A DNA stretch of 64,000 nucleotides from contig CBDFLD010000015.1 of NCBI GenBank assembly GCA_965249005.1, positions 1 through 64,000 of the forward strand, written 5' to 3'. This document shows positions 43,606 to 52,775 of this stretch, one piece after another. A program made the translations under genes and the position numbers. The notes under the pieces were generated by a model that searched no databases, was not told the DNA's origin, and saw only the letters and a list, made by a program, of their open reading frames with translations. Within the stretch, counting starts at the first letter, position 1. Every line of letters begins with the position of its first letter. The stretch is from CBDFLD01 sp965249005 (GTDB lineage: Bacteria > Acidobacteriota > UBA6911).

Positions 43606-45716
43606 ACAGTGAACTGATACAGACACTTCTCGGTCACGAGTTGAGAATGTTGATTCGTGACCGGAGAGCCGTGTTTCTGGCAGTCGTCCTCCCTCTGGTT
43701 ACCACCCCGATCATTCTTGTCTCCATGAACTTCATGAGCGAACGGCGGGATAGGATATTGCAGGGCACCGTCTACCAATATGCGGTTGTGGGATCCGATC
43801 GGGATCAGGTCAGGAAGATGATTCAGAAGGAAAAAGCGGCAATGTCTCGTCAAGCAGTCGGTGTGGACGACGCCCCGGAAGGACTTGCCTCGTTTCAATT
43901 CGAAGAGCTCGATCTTACGAAACCGGACAAGAGCCTCGAAAGCGAAGCAATCCACTTTTACCTATCTACCTACAACGGCAGAGAGGCGGACCTCTTGAGG
44001 AATACGCCAAGCCAAGAGACCGAGTCAGAACCGGGAGCAGGCTCGCAGCGACGTCGTCGTCTCCAGACAGCAAGGCTGCCGGGAGTCCCGCTGGTACGAA
44101 TTCACTACCAAGGGGACCGAGATAGTTCCCAGTCCGGTCGCACCCTTATGAGCCGTCTGCTCCGCCAGGCCCGAACGCGGGCAAGAGACGACCTCTTGCA
44201 TAACCGTGGGTTCGTCATTGAACCGGCAAGTTTATTCACCGTCGAAGAAGAGTCTCTGGCCACCCCGGCGCAGGTAGGCGGAGCCACCGCCGGAAAACTG
44301 TTGACCTTCTTCCTCTTGATGCTGATGTTGAGTGGTGGCTCGGTTGTCGCGCTCGACAGTGTCGCCGGCGAGAAGGAAAGAGGGTCCCTCGAAACAATTC
44401 TGACAACTGGCGTGAAAAGGACGGAGATCGTGGCCGCCAAGCAGATCGTAATCGCGGGAGTGGCCGTCCTGATCACGATCATTCAAGTTGCGAACATCTT
44501 GATCTATGTCCACTTTCGTGCCATCGAGCTGCCTGATGACTTTGCAATGGACGTAGGGCCAACTACCCTGGCGGTCTTACTCATCCTCTTCATTCCGTTG
44601 GCAGCCCTGATCGGTGCGGTTTTGTTGCTGCTATCTGCTTATGCCAAGTCCTACAAAGAAGCCCAGCTCTACTTCTTCCCCACGTTCCTCATCAGCCTCG
44701 TCCCGGCGTTGGCCGCCGCGTTGCCCGGCATTCGGTTGCGTTCCGCAATTGCGCTGGTTCCAATCGCCAATGTCAGCGTCGCAGTCCGCGACCTTCTGGT
44801 AGGCCAATTTGATTGGGTCATGCTCGGAGTAACCTGTATGGTCACATCAGGCGCAGCCATCTGGACGGTACGCGCGACCGCCAGGATCTTGTCGACGGAG
44901 CAACTGATCACGTCCAGTCAAGGCGATATCAGTCCACTTTCTTCAAAGACTTCCCTGTTCCAGAGACACGTCCTGAAATGGTACGCGGTCATGGGTGCCG
45001 TCCTGTTTGCCATTGCGGCCAATTTCCCCCAACTGGCGACCTTTCGCAGGCAGCTGATTCTGAATGAAGTGGGCATCTTCTTGCTCGTTCCCTTTTTCAT
45101 GATATGGAAATATCGTCTACCGATCCGGGAAGCACTTGCGCTACGGACGGTTCGTCCTGCCGTTTGGCTCGGAGTTTTGCTGATCATTCCTTCCGGCCAT
45201 CTAGTCGGCATTGCCGTCTTTCGCTTGGCCAATTCGGTCTTTCCGGTACCTGAAACAATGCTGGAGGAGTTCGGTCGTCAAATTGTTCCCGAGAATGTAC
45301 CCATATGGCAGATGATCCTCTTTATCTCCATCCTGCCTGGAATCTGCGAAGAAATTGCTTTTCGGGGCACGCTGTTGTTCGGCCTGCACAGGAGGCTCCG
45401 TCCCATCGCATTGGCATTGACGGTTGGGGTAATCTTCGGCTTGTTTCACGTCAGTCTGTTTCGCATTATTCCCACCGCTTTTTTGGGTGTAATCCTGACC
45501 GCCGTCGCTTTACTGACCGGCTCCATTCTCCCGTGTATCGTTATTCACGCGGGAAACAACGCAGTCGCACTCTGGGCAGATCACGCCGAGTTACCCATGG
45601 CATCTCTCGCTCCTTGGCACTACGTTGTTGCAGGAATCACTTTTTGCGGCAGCCTTGTCGTCTTCTATCGCTCCGGCGAACGCTACCCGGGATTGCGCAC
45701 CTTTCGGGTCCGGTAA
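43602..45716 (+). CDS. ABC-2 permease fused to a CPBP intramembrane protease
   Basis: The first ~430 residues repeat the NatB-like plan: a membrane segment near 25-45, a large loop (~50-220), then segments after DSVAGEKERGSLETILTTG. The last ~220 residues are a CPBP (Abi) protease domain with EEIAFRGTLLFG (EExxxR), VIFGLFHVS (FxxxH) and IHAGNNAVA, the full metal-site set. CPBP proteases cut inside membranes, for example CAAX-type and peptide-maturation enzymes, so this fusion may process the cargo it exports. Such fusions occur elsewhere; their substrates are mostly unknown to me. Confidence 0.9.
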   Translation: MNSELIQTLLGHELRMLIRDRRAVFLAVVLPLVTTPIILVSMNFMSERRDRILQGTVYQYAVVGSDRDQVRKMIQKEKAAMSRQAVGVDDAPEGLASFQFEELDLTKPDKSLESEAIHFYLSTYNGREADLLRNTPSQETESEPGAGSQRRRRLQTARLPGVPLVRIHYQGDRDSSQSGRTLMSRLLRQARTRARDDLLHNRGFVIEPASLFTVEEESLATPAQVGGATAGKLLTFFLLMLMLSGGSVVALDSVAGEKERGSLETILTTGVKRTEIVAAKQIVIAGVAVLITIIQVANILIYVHFRAIELPDDFAMDVGPTTLAVLLILFIPLAALIGAVLLLLSAYAKSYKEAQLYFFPTFLISLVPALAAALPGIRLRSAIALVPIANVSVAVRDLLVGQFDWVMLGVTCMVTSGAAIWTVRATARILSTEQLITSSQGDISPLSSKTSLFQRHVLKWYAVMGAVLFAIAANFPQLATFRRQLILNEVGIFLLVPFFMIWKYRLPIREALALRTVRPAVWLGVLLIIPSGHLVGIAVFRLANSVFPVPETMLEEFGRQIVPENVPIWQMILFISILPGICEEIAFRGTLLFGLHRRLRPIALALTVGVIFGLFHVSLFRIIPTAFLGVILTAVALLTGSILPCIVIHAGNNAVALWADHAELPMASLAPWHYVVAGITFCGSLVVFYRSGERYPGLRTFRVR

Positions 45717-45795
45717 GCAGGCACCTCGGCGGACGCTGCAGGGCGATCTCGCGATCCAAGCAACTCTATTGACCGCAATTGCTACTGTGTTTAGG

Positions 45796-45855
45796 ATTGT
45801 GCCTTGGAACAACATATTGTGCCAAGGCACAGCGTATTGTGCCAAGGCACAGCGT
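45796..45855. repeat. Three tandem 20-bp units each with a palindrome
   Basis: The unit ATTGTGCCAAGGCACAGCGT occurs twice without change (45816-45835 and 45836-45855), preceded by a diverged copy (45796-45815). Each holds TGTGCC and GGCACA separated by two bases, with one mismatch in the first copy. A 20-bp step is about two helical turns, so three dimers would bind on one DNA face. The array ends 64 bases before the response regulator start. Confidence 0.7.
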
Positions 45856-45919
45856 GTGGAACGCACGAACGCACCTGTCGACGAGTCCCCGAAAACCATG
45901 TTATTCGTTGGGGTAGCCT

Positions 45920-47119
45920 TTGAGCCCAAAGCAACATCAAAAACCGCGCATCGCCCTGATCGACGACGAAGAGATGATCTTGACCTCTCTTCATGCACTG
46001 TTCAGTATGGAGACGGATTACGAAATCCTCCGTTTCGACGACCCGCTGACCGCCGTGAAAACCCTGGAGCACCAACCCGTTGACCTCGTCATTTCCGACT
46101 ACCTGATGCCCGGACTGAGCGGGATCGACCTTCTCAACGCGATCAAAGAGGTGCATCCCGAAGCCCCGCGCATACTCCTAACCGGGTTTGCTGACAAGCA
46201 GAATGCGATCCGAGGCATCAACGAAGTAGGGCTCTATCAGTACATCGAAAAGCCATGGGACAATCAGCAGCTTCTACTCGTGGTGCGCAACGCTTTGCAC
46301 CAAGAGAACCTCCGCCGTCAACTGGCAGAGAAGATATCCGCGTTCAACCGATTGCTGCGGGAACACGACGAGTTGTCCCGACAGCAAATGCACCTAGAAC
46401 AGGAACTCGAGATGGCAGCCGCGATTCAGCGAAGTCTTTTGCCACAGCAAGCTCCGATTGTGGACGGATATCAGTTCCACAGCATCTATCGCCCGACCCA
46501 GATGCTCGGTGGAGACTACTATGACGCCGTCCGTAGCGGGAACAGCTCAGTCACCATTGTCTCCGACGTGAGCGGTCATGGGGTTGCCGCCGCTCTAACA
46601 AGCATGCTCTTGAAATCGATTTTTCAAGAGTCCGCCACGACCGCAGCTGATCCGGTAGACCTACTGATTCAGATGAATTCCAAGCTGCACCGCTTTCTGC
46701 CAGATACCATGTATGTGGCCGCGGCGATCCTATGGATCGCGCCGACGGGGATTCTCCTGGCGAACGCAGGACTGCCGTACCCGTGGATTCTGCGATCGTC
46801 AGAGCCAAAATCTTATGCCCTGCCCCTGACTGGCGTTCCTCTGGGCCTGCTAAAAGGACGAGGAAGAAAAGATTTTGACGTCCGTGGTGTGAATCTAACG
46901 CACGGAGACACTCTGCTGCTTGCATCCGACGGATTGGGAGACGTCACGAGCCGCGATGACGAGTACTTCATGGACAGCGAGATGCCAAAGGTGCTCAGGG
47001 AGCTGCATGGCGCGGACGGCTCCCAGGTCATCGGTGCGTTACTGGACCGTGCGACCCAGTTCAGCAACGGGCGACCCTTTCCGGATGACGTCACCTTGCT
47101 GTCGATCACCAGACTCTAG
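45920..47119 (+). CDS. Response regulator with PP2C-type phosphatase output (RsbU-like)
   Basis: Residues ~9-125 are a receiver domain with the acidic pair in IALIDDEE, phospho-acceptor Asp60 in VISDYLMPG and the conserved Lys in QYIEKPW. A coiled-coil linker (~130-170, HDELSRQQMHLEQELEMAAA) leads to a PP2C domain with GGDYYDAV, DVSGHGVAAALTSML and LASDGLGDV. Such proteins switch anti-sigma partner systems or similar. The start is a TTG; no ATG fits the frame upstream. No histidine kinase or anti-sigma gene is adjacent. Confidence 0.9.
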   Translation: MSPKQHQKPRIALIDDEEMILTSLHALFSMETDYEILRFDDPLTAVKTLEHQPVDLVISDYLMPGLSGIDLLNAIKEVHPEAPRILLTGFADKQNAIRGINEVGLYQYIEKPWDNQQLLLVVRNALHQENLRRQLAEKISAFNRLLREHDELSRQQMHLEQELEMAAAIQRSLLPQQAPIVDGYQFHSIYRPTQMLGGDYYDAVRSGNSSVTIVSDVSGHGVAAALTSMLLKSIFQESATTAADPVDLLIQMNSKLHRFLPDTMYVAAAILWIAPTGILLANAGLPYPWILRSSEPKSYALPLTGVPLGLLKGRGRKDFDVRGVNLTHGDTLLLASDGLGDVTSRDDEYFMDSEMPKVLRELHGADGSQVIGALLDRATQFSNGRPFPDDVTLLSITRL

Positions 47120-47307
47120 TTTCAGCTAGCCACAGAGCCGCAACCGGCATGCGGGCTATTTGCGGAACCCAGAGCACGGAGATCCGCGTGGTCTACACAG
47201 TCGCCTGCCGGCACCATCAGACGCGACCAATTGACGATCTCCCCGAGTCCCATTTTTGTGTTATCGTCTACCCACACAAAATTGGAACCGCCGCGGGAAC
47301 CGCCAGG

Positions 47308-48582
47308 ATGGGTGAGAGTCACAATCGTAGAGGGAGCTTCATTGCATGGACGCGGCGGGATCTGTTCCAATGGTGTACGCTCGGTCTGGGCCTGTGCCTG
47401 CAGCCGGTCCAACCTCTGCAGGGCCGTGCGTCTTCCCTGAAGATCAGCGACCTTTTCAGCCCGCAAAACCGAAAGAGGCCCAACCGGCCCAAGACAAAGT
47501 ACATCGTGCTCCACACAACTGAGGGTGGAGACAAAGGATCCTTGGCCAAAATCCGACGACGCGGAGAAGCACACTATTTCGTCACCTCGTCCGGCCGGGT
47601 CTACCGCGTGATCGCAAAGTCGAAGATTGCGCGACACGCCGGGCGCAGCATGTGGGAAGGCAACCGCTCCATCGATAATTACTCCATCGGAATCGAGGTT
47701 GTGGGTTACCACAACCGAGAGATCTCGGAGCACCAATCCTCGGCTCTGCGCGAACTACTCCGTCAGTTGATAAGTTTATACGGGATCTCTCCCGACAACG
47801 TGCTGACTCATTCGATGGTTGCATACGGGCGGCCAAACCGTTTCCATCCGTACAATCATCGAGGACGGAAGCGATGCGGTATGATTTTCGCGCACAATGA
47901 GGTTCGGGCCAGGCTGGGTCTGGAATCCAAGGTCACCCAGGATTCCGATGTGGAGAACGGAACACTCAAGGTCGCCGACCCCGAACTGCACGACTACCTG
48001 TTTGCTCAAACCCCGGCCGCTGGCCCCGGACCGAGCGATTCGGACGTTATCGAAGATGGCAGAAGTGCCTGGTATATCGCGCGAGAGCGTTACGACCAGA
48101 CCTCGACGATTTATACCTTTCCCGACGGCCGCCACATCGCGGGGGATAAAATCAAGAATTGGAGTAAAATTCCTGCCGGCACCCAGGTCCGGTTCGAGGA
48201 GGAGGACGACAATCCCCGTTTCGAAGGATTCCTGGAAGTCGGCAAAGACGGAGATACAGCACAAACACTCGCGGGTGATGCCTACGACGACCGCTCCACG
48301 ATCTATTTTTTCCCTAGCGGACTGGTCCGAACCGGAAGGGACCTAATACAGGACAAGGGCGCCCGAGCCTTGCTCAGTGTTCTCCCACAGGGCACCCGCG
48401 TGCTCGTCGGCTACGTCTACGGGGGCCATATCAAACCAAACCGGCCCCCATTGCGAATCGCCGGGGTCAAGTGGAACTATCCGTCGACCTTCTATCGGTT
48501 TCCCGACGGCTCGATCCAGACAGGAGACGACGTCGACGATCGCGTCATCCCAGCAAAAACTCTCATCTTTTACCAAAATTGA
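47308..48582 (+). CDS. Exported N-acetylmuramoyl-L-alanine amidase (amidase_2) with three C-terminal repeats
   Basis: The protein probably cleaves peptidoglycan stem peptides in the periplasm. ATG at 47308 opens a twin-arginine-like signal, TRRDLFQWCTLGLGL. The amidase_2 domain (~60-215) has the first zinc His in YIVLHTTEGG and later VLTHSMVAYGRPNRFHP. The remaining ~180 residues hold three related units of about 55-60 residues (TSTIYTFPDGRHIAGD, RSTIYFFPSGLVRTGRD, PSTFYRFPDGSIQTGDD), each followed by a P-x-GT or P-A-KT turn. Their role is unknown; binding to wall or sugar is plausible. An upstream in-frame stretch to 47149 lacks signal features. Confidence 0.82.
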   Translation: MGESHNRRGSFIAWTRRDLFQWCTLGLGLCLQPVQPLQGRASSLKISDLFSPQNRKRPNRPKTKYIVLHTTEGGDKGSLAKIRRRGEAHYFVTSSGRVYRVIAKSKIARHAGRSMWEGNRSIDNYSIGIEVVGYHNREISEHQSSALRELLRQLISLYGISPDNVLTHSMVAYGRPNRFHPYNHRGRKRCGMIFAHNEVRARLGLESKVTQDSDVENGTLKVADPELHDYLFAQTPAAGPGPSDSDVIEDGRSAWYIARERYDQTSTIYTFPDGRHIAGDKIKNWSKIPAGTQVRFEEEDDNPRFEGFLEVGKDGDTAQTLAGDAYDDRSTIYFFPSGLVRTGRDLIQDKGARALLSVLPQGTRVLVGYVYGGHIKPNRPPLRIAGVKWNYPSTFYRFPDGSIQTGDDVDDRVIPAKTLIFYQN

Positions 48583-48616
48583 CGCCCGCCAGAGATCGTA
48601 CAGGAAGGAATTGCCA

Positions 48617-49882
48617 ATGAACGGATTCTCCCGGATCAGTTTGCATTTGACGTTGTTCTGCAGCGCCTTCGTCGCATCCTTGCAGACTATCGCTCGCAAC
48701 CCTTCGCCCAGTGACTGGCCTCAATGGAGAGGACCCGATCGAAATGGCAAGTCAGAGGAAACCGGTTTGCTGCAGAGCTGGCCATCATCCGGCCTGAAGA
48801 AGGCCTGGACGAATACACAGCTGGGAGATGGCTATGGCAGTACCGCTATTTACCAAAATCGCGTTTATGTTCAGGGAACAACAAATCAGGATGAGAGCAT
48901 GGTCCTCTGCTTGGACAGGGAAACAGGGCGACGGCTATGGATGCAACCGATCGGTCCCGGCCTTGATCATGGTCGTGGCGGCGGCCCGCGGGGCACACCA
49001 ACAGTGCAAGGAGAATTTCTCTATGCACTCTCGGAAACCGGCGAACTGGCATGTTTACGCTCAGCAGACGGTACACCGCTATGGAGCCGCAACCTCCGGA
49101 GCGACTTCGAAGCGCAAAACATCGCATGGCACTTCAGTGAGTCCCCTCTTATCGACCGGGATCGCGTCATCGTGACGCCGGGAGGATCGAGGGCTACCAT
49201 TGTGTCACTGGACAAGGAAGCGGGCCACACGGTTTGGAAGACGGAGGAATTGAGCGATCCCGCGGGGTATGCATCGTGCGTGATTGCAGAGATCCAAGGC
49301 ATCCGCACCGTGACCACCCTGACCGCCCGCGCCGCCGTTGGGGTACGGGCCGACGACGGAAAACTGATGTGGCGGTACGAAAAGGTTGCCAACCGGACGG
49401 CCAACGTCAGCACCCCCATTGTCGACGGCAACAAGATATTCTACACATCGGCCTACGGAACAGGATGCGCCCTCCTCAGCCTACACCGCGACGGCTCGAT
49501 CCTTAAGGCGGAGGAAGTCTATTTCAATCAAAACATGATGAACCATCACGGCGGGGTCGTTTTGCACAACGGATATCTCTATGGATTCTCCAACTCCATC
49601 TTGACCTGCATGGAGTTTCAATCCGGTCAGGTCATCTGGAAGGACCGCAGCGTTGGCAAAGGCTCCGTGATCTACGCTGACAACCGCCTCTACCTCCTGG
49701 GGGAACGCAACCTTGTGGCCCTTGCGAACGCAGCTCCGGACAGCTATCAGGAAATGGGGCGTTTCCCCATAGAAGACCGGGGCCTTCCTACCTGGGCACA
49801 CCCTGTGGTGAGTGACGGTCGTCTCTACATCCGAAATCGAGGGTCGCTCGCTTGCTACGATCTGGCTGCAAAAGAACACTGA
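48617..49882 (+). CDS. Secreted PQQ-like beta-propeller protein
   Basis: ATG at 48617 follows AGGAAGGAA and opens a signal peptide (LHLTLFCSAFVASLQTIA). The mature 400 residues are PQQ-like repeats beginning with the hallmark DWPQWRGPDRNGKSEETGLL, followed by units such as LCLDRETGRRLWMQPIG, ACLRSADGTPLWSRNL and VSLDKEAGHTVWKTEEL. No quinoprotein dehydrogenase active-site cysteine pair is obvious, so a binding or scaffold role is more likely than catalysis. It follows the amidase by 34 bases and may be in the same transcript. Confidence 0.87.
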   Translation: MNGFSRISLHLTLFCSAFVASLQTIARNPSPSDWPQWRGPDRNGKSEETGLLQSWPSSGLKKAWTNTQLGDGYGSTAIYQNRVYVQGTTNQDESMVLCLDRETGRRLWMQPIGPGLDHGRGGGPRGTPTVQGEFLYALSETGELACLRSADGTPLWSRNLRSDFEAQNIAWHFSESPLIDRDRVIVTPGGSRATIVSLDKEAGHTVWKTEELSDPAGYASCVIAEIQGIRTVTTLTARAAVGVRADDGKLMWRYEKVANRTANVSTPIVDGNKIFYTSAYGTGCALLSLHRDGSILKAEEVYFNQNMMNHHGGVVLHNGYLYGFSNSILTCMEFQSGQVIWKDRSVGKGSVIYADNRLYLLGERNLVALANAAPDSYQEMGRFPIEDRGLPTWAHPVVSDGRLYIRNRGSLACYDLAAKEH

Positions 49883-49900
49883 TCCATCCGGACCGACGCG

Positions 49901-50764
49901 CTAGTTGATCAATCGGCCAGCGAATCCTTCACTGTGCGTGCCCACACGTCCGGGCATGATTCGGGACGCAACAGCGACGGTTCGGCCGAGATAATCGATT
50001 GAGCAGGACCCCGGCTTTGCGCGCTCCATGGCCTCAGGCAATGCGGTCTTTCTCGTACGATGACCGTCTCGAGAACCATCGCCGCCAACAAAGTGATCGA
50101 TGATCACAGCATCGGCAACCTCGGCGATTCGCCTGAAAAATCGCTCGGCATCGACAATCGGAAGCAGCGGCGCCACCGTAACAAACACGGTCAGGCCGAA
50201 ACTGCGCAAGTGCCCGGCGGCTTGCAACCTTTCTTCAACGCTGCTTGCCGGCGGTGGCAAACCTGGAATTCGATCTCGATCGCACTCGATGGAGATGTGA
50301 AACCGAAGATTGCATCGGCGTTGCAGCTCGCCATACAGCTCCAGGTAATTGAGCACTCGGTGCGAATGCGTTTGCAGAATCAAGGCATCCGGTGGCAAGA
50401 CCAGCATCGTTTGAAGAATGCGATGGCTGACCTGATAGGTATCTTCCTGCGGCAAGAATGGATCCGTGGAACTGGACATGAAGATGCCAAAGCACCCACG
50501 GTTTTTCCTTGCCCATCGCCGCTCCGAGCGGAATTGGCCGGCGTAGACGTACGCAGCGTTCGGTCGAACTTCCAAGAACGTGCCCCAGGGGCTACCGCGC
50601 GTCACTGCGTGATTGTGCTGCACGTAACACCCTACCCCGCACATGGACTTGCCAAAACTGCACCCTCGATAGGGTTGCAACGAATGAGAGACAACCCCTC
50701 GGAGAAATCCACCTGTTCGGGTAAGAATGCCCCTAACTTCATGGGTTGTGATCTTCAGGGACAT
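49901..50764 (-). CDS. Radical SAM protein with an unusual CX6CX3C cluster
   Basis: With ATG at 50764 the protein has 287 residues. The cluster motif in PYRGCSFGKSMCGVGCYVQH is Cys-x6-Cys-x3-Cys, wider than the usual CX3CX2C. The rest (SSSTDPFLPQE, ALILQTHSHRVLNYLELY, RFHISIECDRDRIPG) matches the overall layout of spore photoproduct lyase-like or Rv2578c-like radical SAM proteins. I recall a family with this same wider spacing, so it is probably not a defect. The substrate is unknown. It is convergent with the PQQ-like gene. Confidence 0.8.
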   Translation of the reverse strand: MSLKITTHEVRGILTRTGGFLRGVVSHSLQPYRGCSFGKSMCGVGCYVQHNHAVTRGSPWGTFLEVRPNAAYVYAGQFRSERRWARKNRGCFGIFMSSSTDPFLPQEDTYQVSHRILQTMLVLPPDALILQTHSHRVLNYLELYGELQRRCNLRFHISIECDRDRIPGLPPPASSVEERLQAAGHLRSFGLTVFVTVAPLLPIVDAERFFRRIAEVADAVIIDHFVGGDGSRDGHRTRKTALPEAMERAKPGSCSIDYLGRTVAVASRIMPGRVGTHSEGFAGRLIN

Positions 50765-50832
50765 CGAACACCGTTCGTTTGGATCGCACAAGGCTGCCCG
50801 GTTGCCTTGCCCCACCCTAGATCGTCATCGGC

Positions 50833-52497
50833 TCACGGATGTCGTCTTGCTTTCCATGTGGCTTCTCCAAGATCACCCACACTCGCTGTGCCCTGCATCA
50901 CGTCTTCTTCGATCGTGCCAGTGTAGACCACGGTGCCCTCGATCCCTTGTCCGCTGATCGGAAAGGAGAAGCGAATTTCGTTGCCCTGGACCTTGCCCTG
51001 GAGTTCAGACTGTCCAAAGATCCCGCTGTAAGTACCTCTCAAGCTCTCGCCCTCCTGAATCAATTTAAAGACCGGGGATCCAGAGCCCAAGTCTGTCTCG
51101 ACTTCAAAAATCCACTCTCCCGTCACATCAGCAGCCGAGTTCAAGTTCCCATTGCCCGCATCCATTACGCCCGCGGACCGGGCAGCACTCCAGTTGCCCT
51201 GGGCAAAACCACCAAAGTCAGCTTCCCCCTCCATGGTGTCGCCTTTCACTTCACCAGTAATCGTAATCGGCAACTGATTGTCCTGGAACTGTATCACGTA
51301 AGAGAACCGAATCTGGTTCCCATCGATCATCCCTTCTAAGGGAACCTCTCCATTGTCCCCAACCAGGGTCCCCGTCAGCCTTGCGCCCCCGGAATGCAAC
51401 ATCGCCCTCACTTCGTGCCTTCCTTGTGGCGAATGAATGGTCACGTCCCAAGAGCCAGAAAGGTCCGGGACAGTTTCAGGACTCTCGAGCCGCTGCCCCG
51501 TCCATTCCCCTTGGGCCAGGCCGCCGAAATCCGCGTCGCCGGTCATCTCGTCTCCTTCCACGATACCGCTCATCGTGATCGGAACCTCGTTGTCTTGAAA
51601 CTGGATGACGTAGGAAAACTCGACCTGATTCCCCGTAAGCGTTCCAGCGAACGGTAGCTCTCCTAGTGGACTCATCAGCTTTCCACTGAGCTGCTCGCCC
51701 TCCGATTCGAAGCTTGCGCGCACATCTCGACTTCCCTGAGGCGAGTTGATGGTCAGTTCCCACTCTCCGGAAAGGTCTACTGTTGGGACCGCGACCCCGG
51801 CCAGTCGAATCCCGGTCCAATCGCCCTCAGCCAGGCCCCCAAAATCTGCGGTTCCTGTCATACTATCTTCGTGCACGGTACCGCTCATCGTGATCGGCAA
51901 TTCATTGTCCTGAAATTGGATAACGTAGGAGAACTCGACCTGATTCCCCGTAAGCGTTCCAGCGAACGGTAGCTCTCCGAGTGGACTCATCAACTTTCCA
52001 CTGAGCTGCTCGCCCTCCGATTCAAACATGGCGCGCACTTCCCGCGTCCCCTGAGGGGTCTGAACTTTCAGATCCCACTCCCCGGGTATATTGACAGCCG
52101 AGGCTTCTTTGATGACTGGCAGTCGGGCGGTTCTGTTCCCACTCCAGTCGAACTTCGCGAAACCACCGAAGTCCCCTTGTCCACGGACGTCCTCACCCTC
52201 CACTTCACCGGTCATCATAATGGTGATCTCGTTGCCGCCGAAATCGACGGTGTAGGAAACCATGATCGTGCTTCCGGTGATTTTCCCCTCGAACGGTAGC
52301 TCGCCTCGCTCCCCTTTGAACACGCCTTGGAGAGTCTCTCCGTCTTGCCGTAAGGTCATCCCCGCGCGCCGGAATCCCTGCGGAGTCTCGATGCTGAGAT
52401 CCCACTCACCGGCAACATCGTGCGTCTGGGCCGGCGAGGAGGCGGCCAGAGTAATGAAAAGCGCTAAGCCGCTTGTGCAAGTCATTCCATACCTCAT
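50833..52497 (-). CDS. Exported protein of five tandem ~100-residue repeats
   Basis: ATG at 52497 (AAGGA upstream) opens a signal peptide (SGLALFITLAASSPAQT). Five units follow, each beginning GEW(D/E)-x5-(T/S)PQG and containing GE-(L/V)-P-(F/L)-(E/A)-G, a G-N-Q/S strand, an Y-x-I/V-x-F-x-x-N-E/Q-x-x-I-T segment and ending DFGG-(F/L)-A-x-x-(D/N/E)-W. Each unit looks like a small beta-barrel or sandwich. Units 2 and 3 are nearly identical over about 100 bases of DNA (51611-51710 against 51926-52025). I know no function; a lipid- or sugar-binding periplasmic role is possible. Confidence 0.78.
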   Translation of the reverse strand: MRYGMTCTSGLALFITLAASSPAQTHDVAGEWDLSIETPQGFRRAGMTLRQDGETLQGVFKGERGELPFEGKITGSTIMVSYTVDFGGNEITIMMTGEVEGEDVRGQGDFGGFAKFDWSGNRTARLPVIKEASAVNIPGEWDLKVQTPQGTREVRAMFESEGEQLSGKLMSPLGELPFAGTLTGNQVEFSYVIQFQDNELPITMSGTVHEDSMTGTADFGGLAEGDWTGIRLAGVAVPTVDLSGEWELTINSPQGSRDVRASFESEGEQLSGKLMSPLGELPFAGTLTGNQVEFSYVIQFQDNEVPITMSGIVEGDEMTGDADFGGLAQGEWTGQRLESPETVPDLSGSWDVTIHSPQGRHEVRAMLHSGGARLTGTLVGDNGEVPLEGMIDGNQIRFSYVIQFQDNQLPITITGEVKGDTMEGEADFGGFAQGNWSAARSAGVMDAGNGNLNSAADVTGEWIFEVETDLGSGSPVFKLIQEGESLRGTYSGIFGQSELQGKVQGNEIRFSFPISGQGIEGTVVYTGTIEEDVMQGTASVGDLGEATWKARRHP

Positions 52498-52775
52498 AGG
52501 AGTTGTCCTTTCCGCAGAGGGAACCCGCGCGTTCCCAATTGGGAGCCTCTCAACAGGGTCCGGTCCGCCCTGTGTAACAACAAGAGGTAAGTGTCCTATC
52601 AAACTTGATGGCAAGCAACGCAAATTTCCAAACGCCCGTTCCGCCACGGTATTGGGTCGAGCCTTGCCAGACAATGTCACCTTGATCCACAGGCACCGCC
52701 ATGGTTACCATGAGCCCGTCGACGGAAGCGGCAGGCGAACAATCCTGGAGGAACAATGAAAACTTTGGGGAACAC

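Noticed and set aside
45796..45855. CRISPR-like array
   Set aside because: Units are contiguous with no spacers and there are no cas genes; the units are tandem palindromes.
50060..50926. 288-codon plus-strand open frame over the radical SAM gene
   Set aside because: It is antisense to a gene with clear motifs and has no motif of its own.
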